This document shows, piece after piece, positions 35,800 to 46,840 of a stretch of DNA of 64,000 nt. Positions within the stretch are counted from its first letter, which is position 1; every line of letters begins with the position of its first letter. The translations under genes and the position numbers were made by a program. The notes under the pieces are model-generated. The model did no database searches. It saw only the letters and a list, made by a program, of their open reading frames with translations, and had not been told where the DNA came from. Origin of the DNA: Theocolax elegans (taxonomy: Eukaryota > Arthropoda > Insecta > Hymenoptera > Cerocephalidae); the NCBI GenBank assembly GCA_026168455.1, contig CM047431.1, forward strand, positions 46,751,466-46,815,465. The letters are read 5' to 3'.

Positions 35800-36010
35800 A
35801 CAAGCTCGCCACGAATGGCCTTGAGGCCGCCCTGACTCGCCGCTTCAGAGCTCTAGATCAACCGCGTCGCGAAGCATTGGATCTAGAGCTCCTCCGCGCC
35901 TTGCATCGCTACACGATGCAAGGCATGTAAAATGCTTTACGCAGTTTTTTGCATTTAAGGCACGATCATGTAAATGTGCATCGCGCTCGCACCGTCTGTG
36001 AGTGTTGGGT
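35800..36010. other. GC-rich patch with three adjacent perfect stem-loops
   Basis: In the middle of AT-rich element DNA, composition jumps to GC-rich. Three perfect stems follow one another: GGCCT/AGGCC with a 2-nt loop (35817-35828); AGCTCTAGATC (35849-35859) with GATCTAGAGCT (35880-35890); and CCTTGCATCG (35899-35908) with CGATGCAAGG (35914-35923). The nature of this insert is unknown: captured sequence, a structured RNA or a transposase-binding region are all possible. Confidence 0.6.
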
Positions 36011-36099
36011 AAAATACGTTGACTCAACAATTCAACTTTTATTAATTTACTCAAAACTTGGGATTTTTGGCCTAATATTACAAAATATAATACACATCA

Positions 36100-36620
36100 C
36101 AAGAGAAAAAAAAGCGATTTTTTGTAATTTTTCGTTATTTTGACGTTTTTCTTTTTATCTTTGAAAATATTGTTTTAAGCGTAAAGTGTAAAATAGGAAA
36201 AAGTTTTGTTAATTTGAGACGAACATTTCATTCCTTTAAAGTTTTTGTATACAAATAATACATTTTGATTTATTACGAAAAAATGTGAATTTTAGTACTT
36301 TTTTCATGGTTTTAACCGTTTTTCTAGGTACCTTGAAAAATATTGTTCTGAGCGTTAGATGTATAATAGAACAAAGGTTTGTTATTTTAAAACAAACATT
36401 TCCTTCATTAAAAATTTTTCTGTAAAAACGATCGATATAGTTTTATTGCGAAAAAATGTATTTTTTTTATATTATTTCCATTATTTTGGCCGTTTTTTTC
36501 GATTTATCTTTGAAAATATTATTCCGAACGTAAAGTGTACAATAGCAAAAAGTTTTGTTATTTTGAGAGGAACGTTTCGTCCGTATAAAGTTTTTATGTA
36601 GGATTAATACATTTCAAGAT
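36100..36620. repeat. Three diverged tandem units of about 175 bp
   Basis: The block TTGAAAATATTGTTTTAAGC, followed by GTAAAGTGTAAAATAG, recurs in modified form starting at about 36161, 36333 and 36510. Each is followed by AAAGTTTTGTTA-like text and an AACATTTC or AACGTTTC motif, with spacings of 172 and 177 bases. Units are substantially diverged from each other. Confidence 0.75.
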
Positions 36621-37295
36621 AATACTACATATAAGCAATTAAAAATAATGCCATAACCTAAACTGTTTCCGTGCTATATATCTGGAAATAGGAACATTAT
36701 CTAATTACATAATGACGAAGTTACTCTGTAATCTCAGGTAAATCGGTCAAAAATTGACTGAGTTATCTTAGATACATGATTATACATACATCCATTTTAA
36801 GAGGGGCCTTAAATGAGTTCTAATACGCATAAATTTCACTTATAGCCCATTATCTAGTATATTTTGATACATCACACATTTTGCGATGAAGAAAATATAA
36901 GGCTCTCTCGTGTAGCGGTCTTGCCTAAAAATTAAAAAATTATCTAAAAAACAGCTGAATCATTTTTCTAAATAAATATTTAGATTTTTTTTTGAAATTC
37001 TGTTCCATTCCAGTGGATTAAAATCGTATTTAAAAGTTACTGTTAAAATGTCAGCCTATTCGATGAAATGGTTCCCGAGATATCATGTGGTAAGTCCATT
37101 ATGGAAAAGATTTAGAGTACAGAGCCTCATAAGTAATTAAAATAGTTATGTCACATATAAATTAGCCAAAAGAATTAAAATAAAAGTTAATTTGATTAAA
37201 AAATAAGAAAATGTTTTGAATTGTTATGAAAAAAATGATAAATTGTTAATATTGAATAGCTTTTTTTCAATTTTAACACCGACTGGTCTCCTTAA

Positions 37296-37440
37296 AAATA
37301 TATATAATAATGCATCGCTATAGATACATAGCTATACACATTATTTTATACTTTATCATTTTCCAAAATTGGATTCATCTGAAGTAGAAATCAAAAGATC
37401 GGCGTAGAGGCGCAACGCCGACAAGAATATTCCCTTGTAC
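37296..37440. other. AT-rich spacer
   Basis: No signal seen. Confidence 0.4.
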
Positions 37441-38110
37441 GTCTAGAAGAAACTTCGGATAAAGGAGAAAAAAAAATATATATATAGATATATATAGTTT
37501 GCATTTGCGCGTAGAAGAGTCGCTACCGAGGGAATAAAAAATGCCCGAGTGAATTTGTCATTTGAGGAGGAGGGTCTTGGGTGGGATGGTTCGAAGAAAA
37601 GAGAGAAGACAGCGTACCGAGATAAACATGCAAGCCTGTGTGTATGGAGAAACCCATAAACTCGAGATGCGCGACGATCTGCAATTTCTTGGTGTATATA
37701 CGCTGTTAAACCCGTAGCCTGAAAATAGAGCTTGCGTATGGTTACGCTATGTATATATATGTAGTATACGAGATAAAAACTATTCGCACACAAGTGTATA
37801 TACAACAGAGAGAGAGAGAGAGGGGTATATATAGGCGCATACACAACACCATAACGTTGATAGTTGGTTTATATTGGCACGAGGGACGAGAGTTGGACGG
37901 GACATACGTCACGCGACTTGACAGCCGGAACAAATGGAACCTGAACCAGCAATCCTCCGGTGTAAACTGCTTATGTCGTTCTCGCTGTGGTTCGCGTCAT
38001 TCTCCGATGATCTAATAACATTGTAAATAACCTGACGGCCCGAGGGCTGTTAAGGGACGCGGTTTATATCCCGACCTCTCCCCCCTCTCCCACTGTTGTC
38101 TCGAGCTCGA
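37440..38110. promoter_or_regulatory. GC-richer island with GA tract and CpG-rich core
   Basis: Balanced sequence with a GA tract at about 37808-37822 and CpG-rich text at 37870-38110, including GACGGCCCGAGGGCTGTT. A 133-codon minus frame (37443-37844) and an 88-codon plus frame (37749-38015) overlap each other and lack domains. Interpretation as a promoter or exon remains open. Confidence 0.25.
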
Positions 38111-38925
38111 TTTTCTAGATCGATAAGCTCGCGCGCACAGATTCAATTATACTCCTCGTTTCTGGTTTGTTCCCAAGATACTCGATCCCTCCATCAAAAA
38201 ATTAAATCAACATTCTACATTTTTACTTTGATAAACATTCATTTTGTACGCTACCTCCAATTCTTTTCATTACCTATATTTTGTTCTATATTTATCAAAC
38301 ATTCCTTAGATTCGGAGAAATATTACACTTTGTATTTTTTTACTTACCAGAAATATATTATTCTCTGTCAATTTCTACACCGAGTGAAATGGTTTAATGC
38401 GATGCGACACTCAAATAACAGGGTAGGAATTGAAAAATAATACTTTTTATCCTTTGAAACAAGGATCTGTAGCTTCGAAATCCCGAAATTTGAAACTAAA
38501 ATATGAAACTAAAAATCTGATCAAAATTCGTATGTGATGCCTAAATGTTGCAAAACATACTCGCAGTGTGAGTTTATTAAAATACATTATTGCCATGTTG
38601 TTTAAATTTTACGACTTTCAAGCTCGCGTCAAAGTAATCGCGAGCGTTGAGACTTCTTTTTCTTTAGCCACATTCCAAAGACTATTGCTCGTTGCTGTTA
38701 GTTGCTTGCTGGCCCGTCGAAAAGAGACACGTGTATCTACTAATTATTAACTACGTTAATTAATCAATATTTATCATTTTAAGATTTTAAGTTAAACCCG
38801 TGAGCAACCATTATAATTTGTTTTTCTTTTATTTTATTGGATTATTGTTATATACTACAGATAAACATTTGTAAGACATTAAAACGTTAACGATATAATT
38901 TCGACTTAGACTGTTTATTACAATA
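38111..38925. other. AT-rich sequence, nothing secure
   Basis: A 114-codon plus frame (38096-38440) runs through AT-rich sequence; residues are F/Y/I-rich with no motif. Left unassigned. Confidence 0.35.
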
Positions 38926-38926
38926 T

Positions 38927-39055
38927 AAAAAATGGATACAAAGTAACCTATATATAAAATAACGAAAATATTCAATTTGTATAGAATCATTTTTTTGTAC
39001 AATTTCTATAAAATCATCTGAATACATTTTATATACAAACTGTATCCATTTTTTC
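38927..39055. repeat. 129-nt imperfect inverted repeat
   Basis: AAAAAATGGATACA on the left mirrors TGTATCCATTTTTT on the right; pairing continues through TATATATAAAAT against ATTTTATATA. Probably a small MITE or remnant. Confidence 0.65.
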
Positions 39056-39097
39056 ACGCGGATGTATTTCCATAATAATTAATCATAAACGATAAAT

Positions 39098-39191
39098 CGA
39101 CGTTTCGTACGGAGAAAAGGACAACTCAGATTTTCCCATTTAAAATAACGTTACAAGATCCGAGTTGTGCTTTTCTTCGTACGAGACGTCG
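39098..39191. other. 94-nt hairpin, pre-miRNA-like or tiny MITE
   Basis: Arms 39098-39131 and 39158-39191 pair over 34 positions with two G-U wobbles and two mismatches: CGACGTTTCGTACGGAG opposite CTTCGTACGAGACGTCG, then AAAAGGACAACTC opposite GAGTTGTGCTTTT. The loop is about 26 nt. Length and geometry suit an animal pre-miRNA, but small palindromic transposon remnants look the same. No known miRNA seed is claimed. Confidence 0.45.
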
Positions 39192-39404
39192 AAATAATGA
39201 CTTGTATTATAATAACTTATACTTTACACTCGAAATTTAGTACAGACGGCGCAACTTTTTCTTATATTTACCTAACAATTTTTTTTAGAAAAAAGAGCAT
39301 CGAACATACTTGATATACTTACTAAAAGCTGCACTTTTAAGAATTGCTTCAAATTTTATTTATATTTCTGTAATTGATAATTAATAAATTAAACAAATTA
39401 AAAA

Positions 39405-39692
39405 ATATTCCACTGTGAGTTTAATCCACGTCATCAAAATCGTCGTATCAGGATACCCCAAGTCGACGTTAAAGTTAGACTGATGCATATACCCGCTAGA
39501 GAACGATTCGTTTGACGGCTGGTTGCTAAGGGATATTTGTAAAATTTTGTTTATGACCAGGCAACAAATGAGTACTTGTTTACTGATCACTAGAACATTT
39601 TGTTACCGACTATGTATTAGTCTAACCGTCAATGTCGACTTGAAGTGTCCTGCTACGTCGACTTTGATATATATATCCACCTCTCAGTGGAT
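39405..39692. mobile_element. Small inverted-repeat element (CCACTG ends)
   Basis: CCACTGTGAG at the left mirrors CTCAGTGG at the right, and AAGTCGACGTTAAAGTTAGAC mirrors GTCTAACCGTCAATGTCGACTT in imperfect form. Arms of about 90 bp surround a centre of about 100 bp. Minus (39381-39590) and plus (39523-39798) frames across it are by-products. No clear target duplication. Confidence 0.6.
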
Positions 39693-41940
39693 ATTTGGCA
39701 TATCATGGAAAATATGCTTGCAATTCTCTTTCAATGGTGCACAGATCGATTTCCGACTATTTTTTCATTTGAATTCATTAACTATTTACGGGAATTGAAT
39801 ATATTTGACAGGTAACTTCGCAAAGAAAAAATTTAGGATAAAATAGTATAAAAAAGTTGGCGGCATAGTCAGTACTAAAAATTTATATAATGTGCAAAAA
39901 TATAGTTTAGTCTTTGTAGAAAAATTGTATATAGACTACATTAAACTTTTTTACCTGAGACGATGGTTTTAACGAGTCATTTTTATATTCTGAAAAAAAA
40001 ACGATTGGAGAAATCTTTATCTGTATCTTATGGTGTTAAACTTTCATGATATAAATTAATAAAATATACATAATCGTCGATAACAAAAGATTTTAAAAGC
40101 AACGGATTGTATTAAATTTGCCGTAATTTCGAAGTTATACCTATAAAAATTTTAATATTAGAATTACTTTATTAAAAAATGTATTTAAAAAATAAAATAA
40201 ATAAATCAAATAAATTAAATTAAACAAAATTTCAATCACTTAGGTAGAAAAATTAATGAAACGAATATTGTAGATAAAATTCATAGTTTTGTATCATTAC
40301 ATCCAAGTATATATCTCAACTTTGCTATAAAATATTGAATTTATTTTTATTATACCACTTTTATCAGTTTACATCTTTTGAATTTCGATTTCTTATCCAA
40401 TATTATTGTAAGCACACACTCAAAAATTAGTATCGCTATATCTCGTTTTTAATTAAAAGTAAATTCACTTTGGAATAAATAATCCACTTGCTCCCATCAG
40501 TGTTCATCTAAAATATTAAAAAAAAATGTCATCCTCAAATGATACGAAATTTTGAAGTAATTGCAAAGTTACTTCACTCTACACCCAATCGCAATCTATA
40601 AAAAAGTAACACATTTAACTAATTGACAATTGTAATGATTTCGAAAATCTCGCTCTACATACACAAACGTCAACATCGTCAAAATACATTAACGTGCTTC
40701 ATACTCCTAATTCCATAATTTAATTGCAAATCTTCGAAATGTTAAATCTATTATTATTGCCTTAATTTTACCTGAAAGATGTAGCAATGAAAATCAATTT
40801 ATACGAAAATTATATACTTAATCCTTTCAGACGTGCGCGTTCAAAGAATAATAAATGGTAAATGTTTATCAGGTTGATACAAAAGAAAATACGCGAATAA
40901 CGATTGACACGAAATGACTTTATTTTAGAGCACATCGTATTTTGAGAATTGGGTTAGATGTCGTGGGAGGAAAGGGTGGAGGGGGAGTTGGGTGAATAGG
41001 TCGCGACACAAGAGACCGACACCAACGTTCTATTATTCAAACTCGACCGGTATAACGGTTTATCCCGAAACGCCGACCTCTCCTCTCCTTCTGCTCCTTC
41101 GATTCGACAGAGGCCAAAAATAGTCTAGGTAAAAGCTGTACGCAATCTTCTATTATAAAAGTAAATAAGTAGTGCAAACGTCAATTATAATAAACGTTTA
41201 ACTGAATTTCACTTCGTCTAGTTTACATTAATCTCTCGGTACTCGGTAATTAGCACTGAAACTGAAACTGAACATTAAATATGTGTCACTTAATATATAT
41301 ATATATTAAGTGGTATATATATATATGTATACCATTGAGTGATCGATGAAACGAGAATCGTACGTAATAATCACTGATTTATAAATGTCAATTGAAACGT
41401 GTCTGTGTGTACTGGGTGTGTGTTGGTAATGTCTTAAAAGTCTACTCGTAAATTGTATAGTAAAAATTTATGAAGTTGAGACGATATAACTGGGGGATCC
41501 GAGGTACGATATAAAATCTCCACTGAAACGGAACTATTCGCACTCGATCTATATATATATATATATATATACATATATCGCGCAGAACGTTAAAAAAGAT
41601 AATTGAATTAAAAATTTCATTTTTACGCAGTAGGTTAATAATACCGTTAACAATACGAGAATAAACGGAGTATACGGTAGATTATACAATGGCGATAGAA
41701 ATCGTAAAGATATAGTTCTATCCCATCAGGTAAAAAAATTTAGTGTAGTCCTGCACAAAAATTTTCTATAATGGCTCGATTAAACTTTTGCATTAAATAA
41801 ATTGACGATAAATAAAAAAATCACCACCTTTTAATAAACTTTATTAAAAACGTGTAACGTTTCGTCTGATCATATTTTCAGACCTCTGCTAATACAATAC
41901 ATTGATATAATCTTGAGCTCAAAAGGTGTTAATTTTTTAT
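39693..41940. other. AT-rich sequence with an (AT)n repeat
   Basis: A slightly GC-richer stretch at 40950-41110 has G-runs and TCTCC text but no frame. An AT microsatellite lies at 41550-41571 and a TATATA palindrome near 41295-41325. Nothing else recognised. Confidence 0.4.
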
Positions 41941-41944
41941 TTAA

Positions 41945-42753
41945 GGTGGTTCTTGCCTTATATATTGACGTTTTTCAAAGTAATTATTCTTTTTAAGTTT
42001 TATCAACATTATATATCAAATAGAGGTACACATTGAAAAATCAAGAGATATCTACCGAATCAAAATTTCATGACAAAGTACTGGAATCCTTTTTGTTTCT
42101 TAACCGAATCAAACGTATTTGGGCTCATTTTCTTACTTAATAAATTTTGTGGAGAGTTATTGATAACAAAGTGTAAATTACAATTGCTTATTGAAAAAAT
42201 TTTTTACAAAATTTGCTATTTAAATTATTTGAGTAAACGATTGTAATTTAGGCTTTATCAGTAGTTTCAATTACTCAGGTCGTATCAGCAAATCTCTATG
42301 AAATTTAAACAAAATTAATTTAACGTTCGATGATAACTTATATAATAAATTTATCGATCTTTCCGAATTAAATGCTTCATTTTTGGAATAAAGCAGGCCC
42401 GTTATACCCTTTGTCCACTATGGTTGGTGGAATTTCCCAGAGTAAAGGTCTTTTTCAAAAATTACAACAAAAAATTAAAGGCATTTCCTCCTCGATCCCC
42501 AGTTTGGACTCCTGCAGTAAGGAAATTTATTTCTCCATGAAATTTATTAAGGAAGAATATGAGCCCAAATACGTTCGTTTTGGTTAAGAAACAAAAAAGA
42601 TTCTAGTAGTTTGACACGAATTTATTTATCAAAAATTATTATTTCTTAAACTCTTCATTTATCTATTTGTACCTCTATTTGATAAAACAATGTTGATAAA
42701 ACTAAAAATAATAATTACTTTTAAAAATGTCTATATATAAGGCAAAAACCACC
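41945..42753. mobile_element. TTAA-flanked MITE (family 3, GGTGGTT ends)
   Basis: Bordered by TTAA at 41941-41944 and 42754-42757. The ends are GGTGGTTCTTGCCTTATATA and TATATAAGGCAAAAACCACC. Arms continue inward: AAAGTAATTATT against AATAATTACTTTT, TATCAAATAGAGGTAC against GTACCTCTATTTGATA, and AACCGAATCAAACGTATTTG against CAAATACGTTCGTTTTGGTT. A plus frame of 71 codons (42372-42587) runs from the centre into the right arm and is not thought to be a gene. Confidence 0.85.
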
Positions 42754-42966
42754 TTAACATCCTTTGGTTAAAATATCACTCAAATACCTAAAAAGAAACT
42801 ATGGAGAGTAACTATCTACTTTCGATATTATGTATAAAAACGTATATTATGTATTTAACAGACTATGCAATACATTATTTTATAATGTTTACACCAAATT
42901 CTTGTATATTTATTTATGAGGAGGATTGAACGAAAAAATAAAATTTCCGAATAATCTAAGCTTTGC

Positions 42967-43055
42967 ATAGCATCGCGAATGTTAAATGGTTACAGAGTAC
43001 GCGATTCGTAATCCAAGCTCCGTGCAGTCTTCGAATCCTGTGATCCTTCGTTTTT
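42967..43055 (+). mobile_element. tRNA-like segment (SINE head or tRNA pseudogene)
   Basis: AATGGTTACAGAGTACGCG resembles a tRNA D-arm/A-box, GATTCGTAATC an anticodon arm with CGT (threonine-type), and GTCTTCGAATCC a B box. The T stem and acceptor stem do not pair well and there is an extra base in the D-loop region, so a functional tRNA is unlikely. Confidence 0.45.
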
Positions 43056-43104
43056 ATTACTCATCACCTTTCTCATACAATATATTATAAAAAATTGTTT
43101 GCAT

Positions 43105-43290
43105 TATCTGTACACTAAGAAAAAGAAAGTCTTACGACAAATGAATTATATTCATTATAACTATATTAAGTCACCATGTATTTTTCGTATACAAGAAATT
43201 TTTCTCTTATGGGACTTATGTACATAATGTATTAATAGTTAAGACATATTCATTTGTTGCAAGACTTTTTATCAATGTACTACATTTTTA
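43105..43290. repeat. Dispersed repeat, short copy 3 of the unnamed family
   Basis: TTTTTCTCTTATGGGACTT followed by GTATTAATAGTTAAGACATA resembles the start of the repeats at 7277 and 15289; upstream text also matches 15212-15288 weakly. The rest of the unit is missing. Confidence 0.4.
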
Positions 43291-43373
43291 AATGTAATAT
43301 GGAAGAATTGTAGCGGTGCAGGTTTTAACTCTAGCCTTTCTATATACTAAGTTTTTGTACATACTACACTATC

Positions 43374-44050
43374 AAGGAGAGTGTTTCAAGTGCGGGAAAC
43401 AGATATTTACCAAACTCTAGAATATGTTTTCTAATACGAAAATTTGAAAAAAGCCGGAGTTATAGAATCTAATGCCCTTTCTTACCATAGATATAACCAA
43501 ATAATCTCGAAAAAAAATCTGGCCAAAAATACCCTTAACTTAGATTGCTTATAACTCGGAAACAGATAGAGATACGCTCCTAAACTTAAATCCAGAAGAA
43601 AACTGAAATCGAGTAAATACGATTTAAAAAAAAGAAGCTCAAATACATTGATTTGATCAAAAGTTATCAAAGAAATAAGAATTCAACGATATTTTGGCTT
43701 AAAAATTAATACATTTTTTTATTCAAAATATTCAGCAAAACATCGTTAAATTTTTATTTCTTTCATAACTTTAGACTAAATCAAGATATTTGAGCTTATT
43801 TCTTAAATCCAATCTACTCGATTTCAGCTTTCTTCTGAAATTGAGTTTGATTGCACATCACTATTTGTTTTTGAGTTATAAGCGACAAAAGTCAAAGGTA
43901 TTTTTTGCTCAATTTTTCGTTTTTTGCTTATATCTATCATATAGAAACGCATGAGAGTCTACACCTTCGAGTGTCTTCATGTTCTTATAGTAGAAAACAT
44001 ATCCTAGAGTTTGGTGAAGATCCGTTTCCTGCAGTTGAAACCCTCACCTT
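43374..44050. mobile_element. Foldback element with about 300-bp inverted arms (family 4)
   Basis: The left end, AAGGAGAGTGTTTCAA, mirrors the right end TTGAAACCCTCACCTT. Inward, AAACTCTAGAATATGTTTTC mirrors GAAAACATATCCTAGAGTTT, and further pairing covers most of each arm (AAGCTCAAATA against TATTTGAGCTT). Target duplication not clear. A related diverged fragment is at about 63560-63860. Confidence 0.75.
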
Positions 44051-44240
44051 GTAAGCATTTTTACTGATAAGATACATTTTCTTCTTCTCAGTTAATTAAT
44101 AATGTTCGAAGGTGCTCTACAACGACACGTAATTGAATTCTTGAGTATACTCCTATTAAATTTAGCATTGATCCGCTACGCTAAGAGTTGCGACGAACGA
44201 AATAACCAAAATGACAAATGTTCGAAATCACTCGGTAACC
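44051..44240. other. AT-rich spacer
   Basis: No signal seen. Confidence 0.4.
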
Positions 44241-44790
44241 GATGTTCTTATATTTTTGATTAAAATAAAGAAAAAGTCCAAGTAGTAGAAGAAAAAAAGG
44301 TGGAGCTATAAACGATGGAAGGGGAGGATGAGATATATAAATGTGTGTGTGTGTGTGTGTGTAGAGAGAGAGAGAGGGAGAGGGAGAGAAAAAAAGTGAC
44401 GAAAAAAGTGTAAGAAGTGAGGTGAAGAAAAGGAGAGATAGAGAGAGTATTGTCGCGACTAGTTGTGCAGAAAATTGACGTCCGCTTTCTTCGGTGTAGC
44501 GTCAAGGGAGCGAGAATTGGGCAAAAAAAGTAAGGGCAGAAGGAGAAGGGGATAAAGGAAGCCTCTTCCAAGACGCTCGTTGAGCGATTCTTTTTGCAAC
44601 CAATTTGGCGGACCTGGGTGTTTTTGTCGACGAATGAAACTTTGCGTGACGCTCCCGAGCTCGCAGATGAATACCTGCCACTCCGTAATTGGAAGGTAGC
44701 CTAACAGATTGCAGAGAGGAAAGATGACGGAATTAACTTTTTCCTTCCTCGCATATAGACAGGTCACTGTGTCGGATAATCGTCGATATA
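44240..44790. promoter_or_regulatory. GC-richer island after TG and AG repeats
   Basis: A TG repeat (44342-44362) runs directly into an AG tract (44363-44390). The following 350 bases are balanced, with CpG-containing text. Two minus frames (44260-44571 and 44459-44767) overlap and take their length partly from the repeats; no domain is recognised. Confidence 0.25.
44342..44390. repeat. (TG)n(AG)n compound microsatellite
   Basis: About ten TG units followed by AG units with GGAG interruptions. Confidence 0.9.
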
Positions 44791-46500
44791 AAAAATAATT
44801 CTTATCAATACCTCGTGTATTATTTAATATATTAGTTTATCTTAACACTGTCCTCACTACGTTTTATACCGTATTGAATAATAAAGTCAGCATATACAGG
44901 GTATCCATTGTGCATTATGTAAAAATATTTCCAATTATTTAGAAACATAAAAAGTTTTTTTTTTCCATTGAAATTAAGTTTTTTAAGATTTTTGTTCTGT
45001 TATTGTCAAAATTACTGTGCCTTGGAGAATATCAAACTAACTCTTATATATTTAAATATTAAAAGTGTAATTTAATTTATTGTTAAATGTAAATATAAAT
45101 TGTACAATGAGTACGCAAGAAAGATTACCATCATACTTTTGTTTATATCGTAGACATTTTCATAAATTATAATTATTTGTATCATACATTCTAGTTTTCT
45201 CAAAATTATACTATGTTGTTTAGTGTTTCTTACTTTACTTTGCAGTGTACAATTTATTTTAAATTGCAGGAATTTACGCCATTAATTTTATATGAAAATT
45301 ATAAATAAAACATTCTTATGTGTATAAAAACATTATGTTAATAGTTATTTATGCACTGAGGAAGTGAAATACGTGTTTATTCCCGCGGACGAAAGTTACT
45401 GCTTTCTCGCTAAAGCTCCGGCAGTAATTCATCTAAGAGAATCATCGCTTACTTTACTGCCGAAGTGTAGAAAAAAAATTTCCACCCAAATCATCTTGAA
45501 AAAGGTCACTGTATTTAACAGTAACGTAAATTTAATTTTTTTTTCTCCTTTTATATATATTTACATTTTCTTGTCTTTATTATATTTTTGGCTCTACATG
45601 CTCAAAAAATTTCAATTCTCAACTAAAAATGTGTTGGTTACTATATTTATATTAACGGTGAGTTAAAAGTGAAAAGTGACTGTCGGGATTAAATTATTTT
45701 TTTCTCCCTAGGGAATAAACTAAATTTTTTACCTACGTTTGATGCAAATAAAGTAGATAAAAAATATCGTTTTATGTTATATAATTTTATTATAGAATAG
45801 TACTTATACACCACGATATCGTCTATTTGAAATTTACAATCTATATTTTGTAGCAGAGTTAGGCAAATATTCGATTATTTTGACCGATCAATGTTAATTA
45901 AAAAAAAACAATTTTATTCAATAAGTATTCGACAAAACTATTCTACAATACTTGTTTTGCATTGTTTTTCCAGACGTTGTAGAAAATTCTGTTTAGACAT
46001 GAAAGATAAAAGAGAAAAAAATTCTTAATATAATATACTGCAAATAATATTTCGTAAACTTTTAAAGAAAAAGTACCTTAACACGTTATCAATGTATTTT
46101 AAAAATTTCGGCATCTAATACATTTTGTATTTTTGATTAACATATTAAACAAACTATTTAAAAAAAGTTGCGGTCGAATAATAGTTACCCCACGCTTTTT
46201 TGTAGTATACCATTACAACTTTCATATTAATTATTACGATAATATTTTTAGTTATGACACTGATATTTCCAATGATACTCGAATTCTACTATATCTTATA
46301 TTAATTCTACATACGATATCAGATATTATATTTTTTGTTCATTGTGTATTAAACAATGACATACAAAAATCAACTTTTCAGGAACATTACCGTTTAATTC
46401 CTGAATCAATGAATAGTATAATAGTTCGTTGAAAAGAAAAAGGAAAATTGAAGAGAATAAAAAGAGAAAGAGGTTACTGAAAAGTCTTTTAATTTTTCAT
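44791..46500. other. AT-rich sequence, nothing secure
   Basis: A 100-codon plus frame (45364-45666) and a 99-codon plus frame (46133-46432) occur; both are rich in F, I, L and Y and have no motif. A 9-bp stem CGGCAGTAA (45419-45427) with TTACTGCCG (45454-45462) lies within the first. Confidence 0.35.
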
Positions 46501-46840
46501 CGTCGCGTTGCCTTTTTTTTCCGCGAGAATTACTGTTGACGTATCTCGTTGGGGCTCGTAAACGCGTCTTCGGCTCTCGGCGGATCCACCGCAGTGGTAA
46601 CGGTCGGACACTCTGCGGTCCGAGACTTACGAGGTTGCGATTCGAGACGAGTGACGCGTTAACGGCACCACCGCGTATTGTACGAACGTACGAACCCAAC
46701 ACGCGGATTCCTCCCTTGGGATGTTTGCAAATTGCCGAGGGTCTTCCTCTGATTATTAATTATCTTTTTGTATTTATCTCAAATCGTCCGCGTCATCTAG
46801 CAGCTACTACTACTGCCGTACCTTGGATACATTGAAATAA
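46500..46840. promoter_or_regulatory. CpG-rich island
   Basis: One of the most GC-rich unique stretches in the window and free of microsatellites, with many CpG and CGN motifs (GGCTCGTAAACGCGTCTTCG, CTCTGCGGTCCGAGAC). Frames of about 98 codons exist on both strands (46406-46702 minus, 46536-46835 plus), reflecting low stop frequency at high GC. A promoter or unannotated exon is possible. Confidence 0.3.

Larger units (their letters stand above)
35446..37291. mobile_element. Large TTAA-flanked foldback element (family 2, long form)
   Basis: Flanked by TTAA (35442-35445 and 37292-37295). The ends are GAGGACCAGC and GACTGGTCTCC, opening arms of about 320 bp that are inverted copies of each other: GGACTTACCGCATGATATCT on the left mirrors AGATATCATGTGGTAAGTCC on the right, and GTCAGCCTATTCGATGAAAT on the right mirrors the left. 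The 1.2-kb centre contains a GC-rich hairpin patch (35800-36010), three diverged tandem units of about 175 bp (36100-36620) and unique sequence. A short relative at 61886-62602 has the same arms but a minimal centre. No transposase frame. Confidence 0.8.

Noticed and set aside
37443..37844. 133-codon minus frame, one of the longest outside the LTR element
   Set aside because: Tyr/Ile/Phe-rich, crosses a GA/CT tract, overlaps a plus frame, no recognisable domain.
38096..38440. 114-codon plus frame
   Set aside because: No family resemblance; composition is that of random AT-rich sequence.
42372..42587. 71-codon frame inside the TTAA-flanked MITE, considered as a transposase remnant
   Set aside because: It runs into the terminal inverted repeat arm and shows no transposase motif.
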